Source of the DNA: an uncultured Erysipelotrichaceae bacterium
GTDB taxonomy: Bacteria; Bacillota_I; Bacilli_A; Erysipelotrichales; Erysipelotrichaceae
Reading direction: 5' to 3'
DNA length: 38,469 nt
NCBI GenBank assembly: GCA_902766005.1
Contig: CACXCB010000366.1
Location: 1-38,469 of the forward strand
A program made the position numbers and the translations under genes. Below, piece after piece: positions 1-7,900 of this stretch; the stretch's first letter is position 1; every line of letters begins with the position of its first letter. Below the pieces are notes generated by a model. That model searched no databases, had not been told where the DNA came from, and was given only the letters and a program-made list of their open reading frames with translations.

Positions 1-13
1 CACTAATTATAAG

Positions 14-50
14 AAAGTCCTGAATTATGTCTAGTAATTCAGGACTTTTT
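14..50 (+). terminator. Rho-independent terminator (possibly bidirectional)
   Basis: A 13-bp perfect stem (14-26 paired with 36-48, core AGTCCTGAATT) encloses a 9-nt loop and runs into a T-rich tail on the plus strand. The A-rich left flank would allow it to work in the other direction as well. It probably ends a gene lying left of the window. Confidence 0.8.
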
Positions 51-138
51 ATATATCTGCTGATATCAGGCTTATGAAAGAAGAAACTCTGATCAGTAAG
101 CATGTATTGTCAGACTGCAGTTGATCAGAAAAAGTTGA

Positions 139-808
139 AAGGTTTCCAGGAAGAGAGTCCAATTGCCAAAAGTACTCTTCAAGCTTGTAGATACTGTCCG
201 TATGGAAAACACTCCTGTACATGATGCAGTAAGAGAAGCACTTGTTAATTGTCTGGTAAATGCGGATTTCTATCTTCCGCGAGGTATTGTTGTAGAAGGC
301 TATCCGGATAAGATCGTTTTTAGAAATCCCGGTACAATTATCGTTGGAAAGAAACAGATGCTCCGCGGAGGAGATTCCGAGCCAAGAAACGCAAACATTA
401 TGAAAATGTTTAACTTGATCGGACTGGGAGAACATGCCGGAAGCGGAGTACCGGATATCTTCTCTATATGGAACAGTGCCGGATACGATGATCCGATCGT
501 TGAAGAGTTTTTTTGGAGATGATTCAACAAGCAAAACAATTGTAACTTTACCTCTGACAGAAAAGAATATTTTTTCGCCCCTTTTTGACGAACGGGCGAA
601 AAACGGGGCGAAATCCTCGAAGGTCAAAGATCGCGTCAAAATAATATTTGAATTAATTCAGAACAATCCAAGTATCAAAAATGCAGAGCTTGCAGCCATA
701 ACCGGGAGCTCCAAGCATCAGATAGAGAGCTCAATAAAAACTCTTAAGGAGGCTGGTAAAATACACAGGGAAAATGGGAACCGTAAAGGAAAATGGATCA
801 TTGACTGA
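139..808 (+). pseudogene. Remnant of an AlbA/RecG-like ATP-binding transcriptional regulator (frameshifted, N-terminus lost)
   Basis: The reading frame from about 139 to 522 encodes the HATPase_c_4-type C-terminal part of the widespread RecG-like/AlbA_2 regulators. Recognisable segments are HDAVREALVNCLVNADF, VFRNPGTI and GLGEHAGSGVPDIF. It then stops abruptly after EEFFWR. The frame one base further on (to 808) continues seamlessly with GDDSTSKTIVTLPL, the usual end of this domain, followed by a winged helix (about 620-790). Removing one T from the T7 run at 508-514 rejoins the two halves as EEFFGDDSTSK. Upstream, an in-frame TGA at 136-138 and the lack of any AlbA-type N-terminal domain show that the 5' half is missing. 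The full-length family is usually 400-500 aa; about 220 codons remain. I see no start codon with a ribosome site. The homopolymer lesion alone could be a sequencing error, but the N-terminal loss could not. Confidence 0.8.
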
Positions 809-1023
809 TTTTCTTTAAACGTATAACCCGTAAAATTTCATGTTATCGTGCTGTTTTGCAGGACATATTTGACTCAAAGGACTGCATTATTCTGTTTCAT
901 TTCTGATACATAATATCCCAAAGCCATCAGACATGACATGTTGCTAATTTTATCAGATATGATATAAAATCAAAATGTATTCTGATAGTAAAGTACGCAA
1001 ACACAAATTACCTGACACTACTA

Positions 1024-1048
1024 AAAAAATCCCAATTTGGGATTTTTT
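1024..1048 (-). terminator. Terminator of the lipase gene
   Basis: A 12-bp stem (1024-1035 with 1037-1048; AATCCCAA/TTGGGATT core flanked by A6/T6) overlaps the lipase stop codon. Read on the minus strand it is a hairpin followed by a T run. The symmetrical flanks make it potentially bidirectional. The 214 bp between the pseudogene and this hairpin hold nothing I can identify. Confidence 0.75.
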
Positions 1049-2126
1049 ATTGTAGTTTGCTGATCAATTCCAACAGTTCTTTGTAGAAAGGTCTTGGATC
1101 ATTTTGAATGGTATAACCACCCTGCAGGCTTGCATGATCTCCTTGATAGTCCGGGAAGATATTCCATTGTCCTTTGACGATATTCTCAGGATCTAAGTTT
1201 CTTTGCGGATCATTGAAAGGTGCACGGGCAGAGATGGTATTCACAAGTCCGTCATTATCACGCCATTTTTCATCAATCACAACGCCATTACTGGTAACAC
1301 CCTTGTATTTACCGACAAGGACGGATGTTCTGACAAACATGCCTTCTGTTTTCTTAAGATCAGGATAATGTGTACCATCCTCTTGGAGAATAGTACTGCT
1401 GCAGGCAATGGAAAAATAATACGTATCTTTTGACAGATGAATTCTTTCATTCAATGCCATGGCATGATCGATTTCCATATCATATGCCGCAAAATCACGA
1501 GGATCTCTTTTATCCTTTTGCATTTTTGTAGAAAAACTCATGATTTTGGAAAGAACCTGATATTTTAAAGGCAGGTCCACATGTTTCGTATCAAAATCCG
1601 GATCATTGTTCATGTCATAGGAGACTGTTCCGTTTGTCGGTGCAGCCAATGTAACAATCGCAAATACCCTTTTACCCATGCCGCCTTTAAACAGCGGTGA
1701 AAGATCCTTAGGATGCGTCAGATTCTGCTCTTCCTCACTGCCATTAGCAAGCAGTTCCGCTAACAGCCGTATGGTTGCCCCACCGAAGGAATGGCCGATC
1801 AGAACAATCCTCGTATCATCATTCCAGTTTTCTATTAACGACATTCCGGTAAAGTCTTTCCCATAACGCTCATGTCTGTATTTGATACTGTGACTTCTGC
1901 CATAATCTGTTCTTGTTCCGGCTATTTGGGCATACAGTTCGCAAGCCCTGTCCCACGCACTGCCTGTCGGCGCAACACTTGCCCCATGGCAACGATATCC
2001 TTCATTTCTGAGGTCTTTCAAAAGATCTCCTGTCTGCATTCCCCAATACGGCCTGCGCTTATACTGCCGGTCATATTCGCCCCAGCCTGAAAGGCCATGG
2101 CAAAAGATAAATTCCAATTCTGACAT
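1047..2126 (-). CDS. Triacylglycerol lipase, family I.5-like, without signal peptide
   Basis: An alpha/beta-hydrolase matching the thermoalkalophilic Geobacillus/Staphylococcus lipase family along its length. Visible segments are HGLSGWG near the N-terminus (oxyanion region), SAWDRACELYAQ, the nucleophile elbow GHSFGG (Ser113), DNDGLVNT (predicted catalytic Asp) and YQGDHASLQGG (predicted catalytic His). Ser113 has the same number as in the mature Geobacillus enzymes, so the protein begins where their mature chain begins. I chose the ATG at 2126 because TAAAGGAG lies just upstream; an in-frame start 16 codons earlier has no better ribosome site. Family members are normally secreted, but neither start gives a signal peptide, so this one is predicted cytoplasmic. 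The gene lies 57 bp downstream of the anti-sigma gene with no hairpin between, so it may belong to the ECF operon. Substrate chain length cannot be read from sequence. Confidence 0.85.
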   Translation of the reverse strand: MSELEFIFCHGLSGWGEYDRQYKRRPYWGMQTGDLLKDLRNEGYRCHGASVAPTGSAWDRACELYAQIAGTRTDYGRSHSIKYRHERYGKDFTGMSLIENWNDDTRIVLIGHSFGGATIRLLAELLANGSEEEQNLTHPKDLSPLFKGGMGKRVFAIVTLAAPTNGTVSYDMNNDPDFDTKHVDLPLKYQVLSKIMSFSTKMQKDKRDPRDFAAYDMEIDHAMALNERIHLSKDTYYFSIACSSTILQEDGTHYPDLKKTEGMFVRTSVLVGKYKGVTSNGVVIDEKWRDNDGLVNTISARAPFNDPQRNLDPENIVKGQWNIFPDYQGDHASLQGGYTIQNDPRPFYKELLELISKLQ

Positions 2127-2183
2127 ACATGGCTCCTTTATATTATTGTAAAGGATGCCACGCATATATGCCAATGTGAATAT

Positions 2184-3134
2184 TTATTTGTACCAGAGTT
2201 TTTGTAAAAGGATCTCGATGTCTTTGACTGATGCAGCATAATCCTTCAGGGAATGATATGTATCATCATAGAGATCTTCATAATCCGATTGGGTAAACGT
2301 ATATGACTGATTTCCATAGGTAAACCGGACATGATCCAGATTATCAACACAGACAATCAGCATTCCTGCTGCTTTGCGGCAGGCAGATTCGGATAGTTCT
2401 TCTCCCTTAAGTTCATCAATATGCATGATCCAGCCATATGGCTTTTTTTCTGTTTCCAGTTCATTGGTGTAACTGCCTAGCATATAGGAAATGCCCAAAG
2501 TATTTGCCAAGCGCTGGTTTGCGGGCATATCACCAACATATAAGTTTTTGTTTTTGTACAATTCATTGGCCAGATGCGATATTTCATATCCATCCTGCCA
2601 GGCAATTTCATCACCGATTTCTACGGTTTGAATCGTCTGGTTTGCCTTATAATCCACTGTAATCCGCTCTTTTCCAAACAGCTTTGCAGGAACAGTCTTA
2701 ACAGCGATTCTGACAGCTCCATCCTCTTCTGACACACTCTCTGCTCTAAGCGCATAGCCTTCGCCGGCATAAACTGTTGCATGGACTGTATGATCATCTT
2801 CAACAGATACTGTATAACTATCTGCTGTTTTCATTTCTTTTCCAACGACAAATACACGAATCAAGGGAATCGCTGCAATCAGGCAGATTACAGCCAATCC
2901 GGCTAACAGGGATTTACGCCAATCCCTTTTTACCTTTTTCAAATAATCAATTTCCTTTTCTTCATCTTGCAAAACAGGAAGATCCCCTTTCATATGATGA
3001 TATTTCTTCTGACACGCTTCACAGGTTTTTAAATGCTCTTCAATCATTTGATTTGTCACATCTCCGGTTAAGCCATCAATATAGTTTGGCAACAAATCTT
3101 CTATAACTTCACACGGAATATTCTTTTCACTCAT
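2184..3134 (-). CDS. Zinc-finger anti-sigma factor (membrane-bound)
   Basis: The N-terminus carries the zinc anti-sigma signature H34-x3-C38-x2-C41 (EEHLKTCEAC). A charged linker, one hydrophobic segment at about residues 76-98 and a roughly 215-residue extracytoplasmic domain that I do not recognise follow. The family binds and inhibits its cognate ECF sigma factor at the membrane until a signal releases it. The start codon overlaps the last 8 bp of the sigma gene, a classic translationally coupled pair, and the AAGGAG site lies inside the sigma gene. The sensor domain has no obvious enzyme motif. The lipase follows downstream and is a candidate regulon member. Confidence 0.88.
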   Translation of the reverse strand: MSEKNIPCEVIEDLLPNYIDGLTGDVTNQMIEEHLKTCEACQKKYHHMKGDLPVLQDEEKEIDYLKKVKRDWRKSLLAGLAVICLIAAIPLIRVFVVGKEMKTADSYTVSVEDDHTVHATVYAGEGYALRAESVSEEDGAVRIAVKTVPAKLFGKERITVDYKANQTIQTVEIGDEIAWQDGYEISHLANELYKNKNLYVGDMPANQRLANTLGISYMLGSYTNELETEKKPYGWIMHIDELKGEELSESACRKAAGMLIVCVDNLDHVRFTYGNQSYTFTQSDYEDLYDDTYHSLKDYAASVKDIEILLQKLWYK

Positions 3135-3606
3135 CTTTCAGCAGCTCCTTTCGTAAATTTTCTTTTGCTCTGTAAAATGTAACTCTTGCCCAGTTTTCAC
3201 TCTTTCCAAACACCTCTCCTATTTCCGAAAAGGAAAGATTACCATAAATGCGCAACTGTACAACTTCCTTCTGCGTATCGGGCAGATGATGGATACATTT
3301 TAACAATCGGATTTTTTCTTCTTTTTTGAGAAATACTTCATCAGCCCCGTCTGTGATCCGATCTTCTTCCTGCGGTTCAACAGCTGCAGGATTTTTTCGA
3401 TACCATGCATAGAGCTGGTTTCTGGCAATGGAACATAACCATGTCGTAATCCGGCAGGACCCGTCAAAGGAATTAATCCCTTTGATTGCCTGGAAAAAGG
3501 TTTCCTGTGTTATCTCTTCCGCCAGTGAAGCATTTCCGCATAATGTCATCAGATACTTGTACACAGTCTGCGCATGTTGCTGATAAATCTCATCCATGGA
3601 ACCCAT
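3127..3606 (-). CDS. ECF-type RNA polymerase sigma factor
   Basis: A 159-residue sigma-70 family protein with only regions 2 and 4, the size of an ECF sigma factor. Region 2 shows LAEEITQETFFQAI and ITTWLCSIARNQLYAWYRK. Region 4 shows LPDTQKEVVQLRIYGNLSFSEIGEVFGKS followed by a helix-turn-helix ending RVTFYRAKENLRKEL. The ATG at 3606 follows GGGAGG at good spacing. It is cotranscribed with the anti-sigma gene (8-bp overlap). ECF operons are commonly autoregulated, but I could not find a well-spaced ECF promoter upstream. The signal and the specific ECF group are not determinable here. Confidence 0.92.
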   Translation of the reverse strand: MGSMDEIYQQHAQTVYKYLMTLCGNASLAEEITQETFFQAIKGINSFDGSCRITTWLCSIARNQLYAWYRKNPAAVEPQEEDRITDGADEVFLKKEEKIRLLKCIHHLPDTQKEVVQLRIYGNLSFSEIGEVFGKSENWARVTFYRAKENLRKELLKDE

Positions 3607-3725
3607 TTTTTCCTCCCTTCCATACGTTTATGTCCAAAACTCAGAAAATGTTACAGATTTTTAAAAAATTTCGTAAAGAAATGCATGTTGAATCCAATGA
3701 TACTCAATATAGATTCAGAAGTCCG

Positions 3726-3751
3726 AAAAAAGGAATCGCAAAGATTCCTTT
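3726..3751 (-). terminator. Terminator of the ecf-truA operon
   Basis: The stem AAAGGAATC (3729-3737) pairs with GATTCCTTT (3743-3751). Read on the minus strand it is followed by a T6 run and sits directly on the stop codon of the cysteine-rich gene. Confidence 0.85.
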
Positions 3752-4446
3752 CATTTTCTCATCTGGTATCTCGGGTCAGGCTTGCTTAGAATATCCAAAG
3801 CACGTGCTTCCAGTTCATCTTCATAGCCAAGATAATGATTGGTGATCAATGTCATCAGGTGCACCGGATGCCCACCGCCAAGCAGTATGCCGTTAAAACA
3901 TCTTCCGCAACAGGTGATCACCGGCAGCCCATTGAACTGTTCTACCTTTTCTTCCATCAGCTTCTTTGTCATTTCCTTGCCATTGTGCGAAATATGATCA
4001 AAGGACGGAATTTCATTGGCATATCTTACGGATTCAAAATGAAGTGTTCCGCAAAAATCGGAGTTTTCTTTGTTTCTCGGCAGTTCAATATACCGAATAT
4101 GCATCTTTGTCAGAAGGCTTCGGACTGCCATGTGAATTTCCGGATGGTTTCTGTCCCTGTAACAATCCTGAATCACAAATTCTTTTCCTTGATAATCGGG
4201 TAAAATGAATGTAGTATCCTGATCCAGAATCTCCCAGAAACTGATGGTATGGCTGTTACGCTGTTCAACAGTTTCCCTGCATGCCTGGCAGAAATAGATG
4301 GCATTGTCTTCTTCTGTCAGTTCTGTTTTATCAAAGTGGCAGCAAGCTCTGATTTCCATTCCTGCTTCTTTTGCATATTCCCTGAGACTTTTTGCCGAAA
4401 CAGGATCCAGCCTGTTGAAGGTACAGCTTGGATAGTAATGATTCAT
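3751..4446 (-). CDS. CCG-like cysteine-rich protein (heterodisulfide-reductase subunit B-like)
   Basis: A 231-aa soluble protein with cysteines arranged like the CCG modules of HdrB-type proteins. The first block is C8, C35-C36 and C53-x2-C56. A second set includes a QDC, a DFCG and, near the C-terminus, VITCCGRCFNG. In that family such cysteines hold an unusual iron-sulfur cluster or zinc and act in electron transfer to disulfides; here this is inference from pattern only. There is no membrane segment or signal. It begins 4 bp inside the preceding phosphatase-like gene behind AAAGGAGAC and ends at a strong terminator, so it is the last gene of the ecfA1-ecfA2-ecfT-truA unit. The substrate is unknown, and a plain zinc-binding role is possible. 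Confidence 0.6.
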   Translation of the reverse strand: MNHYYPSCTFNRLDPVSAKSLREYAKEAGMEIRACCHFDKTELTEEDNAIYFCQACRETVEQRNSHTISFWEILDQDTTFILPDYQGKEFVIQDCYRDRNHPEIHMAVRSLLTKMHIRYIELPRNKENSDFCGTLHFESVRYANEIPSFDHISHNGKEMTKKLMEEKVEQFNGLPVITCCGRCFNGILLGGGHPVHLMTLITNHYLGYEDELEARALDILSKPDPRYQMRK

Positions 4447-5255
4447 TTTTTGTCTCCTTTCTGAAAACCATAGAAATGTATGATATTCATGTCTTCTTCC
4501 ATGTCTAATCCATGACTTCCGAGATCTTTGTCAATCTCATGACAGCCATGATCCGGCAGGAACGTAAATACGGCATTTTTTCCTTCCCAGGTTTTTTTTG
4601 CCGCTTCGACCAGTGTCTGAAATGCATGGGCATTATGGTCAATTTGTGCCAAGGAGATATCTGCCTCGGGTCCATAACGATGCATGGTGGAATCAAAGTT
4701 TGCGTTATAACAAAGCACAATATCATACCGGTCTTCTTTTAACACTTCCAATGTCTTTTCATTGCATTCATCCGGGGTGTCGCACTCAATGTATGCCATA
4801 TCCCTCTGTTTGAAAATTTCCGTGATGCTGTCACCTTTTGTTGAAATGATGATCGGCTTTTTGCCTGCACGAATCGCCACATCAAACAATGTATCACAGG
4901 TTAATACCGGCTTGACATAAGCCTGAATACCATGCTGATCCGGATTTAATCCGGAATACATGGAGGCAAAACATACCGGTGTCACGCTTGGCATGACAGA
5001 CAGGACAGGAATGGCAATGCTTGTTTCCTGAATGACGGGAATAAATCTTGTAGTGTACTTCTGATACAGCCACAAGGCAATCGCATCCGGGTTATACAGC
5101 AATACTCTGTCCGCTTTTTCCCCCTGAAAGAATTTCTTTGCGGTCTCCATCACAACAGGATTTGCTTCATCAGCGCCTTGAGGAGCATCAAATCCCAACA
5201 GTTCTGCTATTGTTCTGCATGTTTGCGTAATACGCAATGAATCTCTCACTTCCAT
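4443..5255 (-). CDS. Alkaline-phosphatase-superfamily hydrolase (phosphodiesterase/nucleotide pyrophosphatase type)
   Basis: The sequence PSVTPVCFASMYSG followed by PDQHGI is the nucleophile (Thr) region of type I phosphodiesterase/nucleotide pyrophosphatase enzymes. Later metal-ligand regions include FDSTMHRYGPE, FLPDHGCH and LGSHGLD. These enzymes are two-metal phosphate-ester hydrolases. No signal peptide is visible, so it should be cytoplasmic, unlike most family members. I chose the ATG at 5255, preceded by GGGAGG, rather than the TTG four codons upstream. It overlaps the end of truA by 10 bp, and its own end overlaps the cysteine-rich gene by 4 bp, suggesting that the two act together. 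The substrate is unknown. Confidence 0.72.
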   Translation of the reverse strand: MEVRDSLRITQTCRTIAELLGFDAPQGADEANPVVMETAKKFFQGEKADRVLLYNPDAIALWLYQKYTTRFIPVIQETSIAIPVLSVMPSVTPVCFASMYSGLNPDQHGIQAYVKPVLTCDTLFDVAIRAGKKPIIISTKGDSITEIFKQRDMAYIECDTPDECNEKTLEVLKEDRYDIVLCYNANFDSTMHRYGPEADISLAQIDHNAHAFQTLVEAAKKTWEGKNAVFTFLPDHGCHEIDKDLGSHGLDMEEDMNIIHFYGFQKGDKK

Positions 5256-6250
5256 GATTCCTCCCAAACAATTTCTCTCTGTTTATTTCGGTAAGCCATC
5301 CACCTTTGAAGTTGCGGAATAAGTTCTTCCACAATTTCCCGATCCGAAGGATCTTTGACTTGTATTTTTGCATATGCATCTTTCAGAATCATCTCTCCGA
5401 GAATCTTTTGGGTATTCCTGGTTGTGATGACATATTGATCCAAAAGATCCGTGTATCCTTCATCTCCCTCAAGATATTCCCTGATCATGCATTTATCCGA
5501 TAAAGCCATGATTTCAAAATAGGATACCTTTTGCAGGGTGAGCCCCTGCGGGGGTGCATTTTTCAAAGAAGCGGTTTTGGATCTCTTTTCCAGGATATTC
5601 CGTATTTCTTCCGGCGGAATTCTTCCCCTTCCGGCTTCAATCAATTGACCGGCCATCATTCTGACCATATAACGCAGAAATCCTTTCCCCAGAAAAGTGA
5701 TTTTCAGAATATTTCCTTCCATGGAAAAAGAGATGTCTTTTACCGTTCTGACCTGATCCTGTTTCTCGTAAAGAGAGGTTGCGTTGAAAGAAGTAAAATC
5801 ATGTTCCCCGATGAAGTATTTCGATGCTGCTTTCATTTTTTCAACATCCAGTGTATACGGACATTGATACACTGTATCCTTTGTGAAGACATCATACGGT
5901 CCAAGATTAATCCGGTAATCATACTGCTTCATCTTTACGCAATATCTGGCATGGAAAGTTTCAAATGCCTCTTCCATTTCCGTAATATGAATATCCTTGG
6001 GCAGTTTGCCGTTGATCGCATACATCCATTTGCGAACAGGCATTTCCCTTTTCGTGTCAAAGTGGAATACCTGTCCTCTTGCGGAAACACCTGCATCCGT
6101 TCTGCCTGAAGCAACAATACTTGTCTTCTCTTGCGTGATGACTGAAATTGCTTCTTCGATCTTTTCCTGTACAGTTCTTTTGTTTTTCTGTGATTGCCAC
6201 CCTTCGTAATTTGCCCCTACATAGGCAACGGTGCATTTATATCTTTTCAT
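5246..6250 (-). CDS. truA: tRNA pseudouridine(38-40) synthase TruA with C-terminal extension
   Basis: TruA converts uridines 38-40 of the tRNA anticodon stem-loop to pseudouridine. The catalytic motif GRTDAGVSARGQ with Asp52 is intact, as are YDYRI and FLRYMVRMMAGQLIEAGRG. The usual domain ends near residue 248 (LTLQKVSYFE). An extra tail of about 85 residues (from MALSDKCM to the end) then follows, rich in charged helices and without a motif I recognise. Normal TruA proteins are about 245-270 aa, so 334 aa is long. It overlaps ecfT by 4 bp and the phosphatase-like gene by 10 bp; the ecf-truA linkage is common in Bacillota. The extension is in frame and shows no sign of a fused neighbouring gene. 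Confidence 0.93.
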   Translation of the reverse strand: MKRYKCTVAYVGANYEGWQSQKNKRTVQEKIEEAISVITQEKTSIVASGRTDAGVSARGQVFHFDTKREMPVRKWMYAINGKLPKDIHITEMEEAFETFHARYCVKMKQYDYRINLGPYDVFTKDTVYQCPYTLDVEKMKAASKYFIGEHDFTSFNATSLYEKQDQVRTVKDISFSMEGNILKITFLGKGFLRYMVRMMAGQLIEAGRGRIPPEEIRNILEKRSKTASLKNAPPQGLTLQKVSYFEIMALSDKCMIREYLEGDEGYTDLLDQYVITTRNTQKILGEMILKDAYAKIQVKDPSDREIVEELIPQLQRWMAYRNKQREIVWEESWK

Positions 6251-7047
6251 AAGAAATAAGCAAGAAATATCATGCCTGCCAATATGGCCGCTGCCCCAAA
6301 CAGCAGGATGTAATCACGCATATGCATTTTCAGCACTTTATAGCGTGTTCTTTTTTCACCCGGTGCATAGCCTCTTGCCTCCATGGCATTGGCTAAATCC
6401 TCTGCTCTTTGAAATGCGGAAACAAACAACGGAACAATCAAGGACAGGATTGCCATAATCTTCTCCGAGAATTTGCCTTCCGTCAAATCCACACCTCTTG
6501 ATTCCTGTGCTTTGATAATTCTTTCCGTCTCTTCAATCAGATCCGGAATAAAGCGCAAAGCAATACTGATTAACATCGCAATTTCATGTGCCGGAACATG
6601 GATCTTTTTAAAAGGTGTCAAAAGATCCTCAATACCCAATGTCATATCCAGAGGCTTTGTGGTTGCGGTCAATGCGGTTGTGATCATAATCATCAACAGA
6701 AGTCTTACGGCAATATACAGCGTCTGCAGGATGGCATCGCTGTAAATGGTGAAGCTGCCGATTTCAAGCCAGAGATCACCTGTCTTGGTAAAAAAGACAT
6801 TAATGAGTAACAGGAACACAAGCATGAACAGCATCGGCTTCATCGCCTTCCAGATAAAAGTGAAACTCAGTTTGGAAAGGATGATCACTCCGGCCACCGC
6901 CACAAAGATGATGGCATAACCTGTCCATCCTGCCGGAAAGAAAATCGAAATCAGCACCAGCAGCATCGCCATAATCTTGGCTCTTGGATCCATTTTATGT
7001 ACAGGAGAATCGAGTGGTATATATCTGCCTAATGTAATATTACCCAT
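6247..7047 (-). CDS. ecfT: Energy-coupling factor transporter transmembrane protein EcfT
   Basis: Membrane scaffold of a group II ECF importer, which joins the EcfA1/EcfA2 ATPases to interchangeable vitamin- or metal-binding S components. At 266 aa it has the usual length, with five or so hydrophobic segments: two near residues 25-60 and others about 75-125 and 240-266. The coupling-helix motif AMEARGY lies before the last segment, with a second Ala-Arg-type helix (AQESRGVDL) before it. It starts 8 bp inside ecfA2 and overlaps truA by 4 bp. No S component is encoded here, as is normal for group II modules. Confidence 0.93.
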   Translation of the reverse strand: MGNITLGRYIPLDSPVHKMDPRAKIMAMLLVLISIFFPAGWTGYAIIFVAVAGVIILSKLSFTFIWKAMKPMLFMLVFLLLINVFFTKTGDLWLEIGSFTIYSDAILQTLYIAVRLLLMIMITTALTATTKPLDMTLGIEDLLTPFKKIHVPAHEIAMLISIALRFIPDLIEETERIIKAQESRGVDLTEGKFSEKIMAILSLIVPLFVSAFQRAEDLANAMEARGYAPGEKRTRYKVLKMHMRDYILLFGAAAILAGMIFLAYFL

Positions 7048-7900
7048 GTTTCTTCACCTGCCTTGCAATGCATTTTGCCAATGCGGTTTCATCCATGACA
7101 TCTTCCGGTACATCAAAACCGTTCTCTTTTAAAAGATCTTTCATTCTTAATAATGCCGGAGGCAGAATATTCAATTCCTTGCATAAAGAGGTATCTTTAA
7201 AGAAGTCTTTGACATTCGTATGCAGAGAAACTTTGCCGTCTGCCATTACGATAACATTATCGCAATAATGAAAGACATGTTCCATGTCATGGGTAACAAT
7301 CAGAATCGTCTTTCCGTGTTTCTTGTTCAGATCCCAGAACAGGCTCATCATGGATATTGCACCTTTGGGGTCAAGACCTGCCGTAGGCTCATCGAGAACA
7401 AGCACCTTCGGGTTCATTGCAAGGATACCTGCAATAGCGACTCTTCTCTTCTGTCCTCCGCTTAATTCAAGCGGGCTTTTTTCATAAACATCATCCGGCA
7501 TTCCAACCAATCGCAATGCCTGCTTTGCTTTTTGCTGCGCCTCTTCTTCCGAAACACCGAAATTTTTCGGACCGAAGGCAACATCTTTCAAAACAGTTTC
7601 TTCAAAGAGCTGATATTCGGGGAACTGAAACACAAGTCCCACATCCCCTCTCAGGGATTTCAGCTTCTTCGGTTTTTCCCCTGCAGTAATCACACGATCC
7701 AGAATATGAATCGTACCTTCCTCCGGCAGCAACAACGCATTTAAATGCTGCACAAGCGTACTCTTGCCTGAACCGGTCTGTCCGATGACCGCTGTCATCT
7801 TGCCTTCCTCAATATCGAGATTAATATCGGATAATGCCTTGTATTCATAAGGCGTGCCTTTGGAATAGATATGGCTTACATGTTCGAACGATATTGGCAT
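7040..7900 (-). CDS. ecfA2: ECF transporter ATPase EcfA2
   Basis: ABC ATPase with Walker A GQTGSGKST (residues 40-48), signature LSGGQKRRVAIAG and Walker B VLVLDEPTAGLDP with the catalytic Glu present. The length (286 aa) and the long C-terminal domain fit the second ATPase of the ECF module, which pairs with EcfA1 to energise vitamin uptake. It overlaps the end of ecfA1 by 25 bp. The ribosome site is weak (GGTGAAAG), so translation is probably coupled to ecfA1. Confidence 0.92.
   Translation of the reverse strand: MPISFEHVSHIYSKGTPYEYKALSDINLDIEEGKMTAVIGQTGSGKSTLVQHLNALLLPEEGTIHILDRVITAGEKPKKLKSLRGDVGLVFQFPEYQLFEETVLKDVAFGPKNFGVSEEEAQQKAKQALRLVGMPDDVYEKSPLELSGGQKRRVAIAGILAMNPKVLVLDEPTAGLDPKGAISMMSLFWDLNKKHGKTILIVTHDMEHVFHYCDNVIVMADGKVSLHTNVKDFFKDTSLCKELNILPPALLRMKDLLKENGFDVPEDVMDETALAKCIARQVKKHG

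Noticed and set aside
49..639. 196-codon minus-strand frame across the AlbA-like remnant
   Set aside because: It is the antisense shadow of the clearly homologous plus-strand frames and has no recognisable features.
3621..3655. ECF-type promoter for the sigma operon (TGTAAC ... CGTATG on the minus strand)
   Set aside because: The two elements are 23 bp apart instead of the usual 16-17, so autoregulation by this promoter is not supported.
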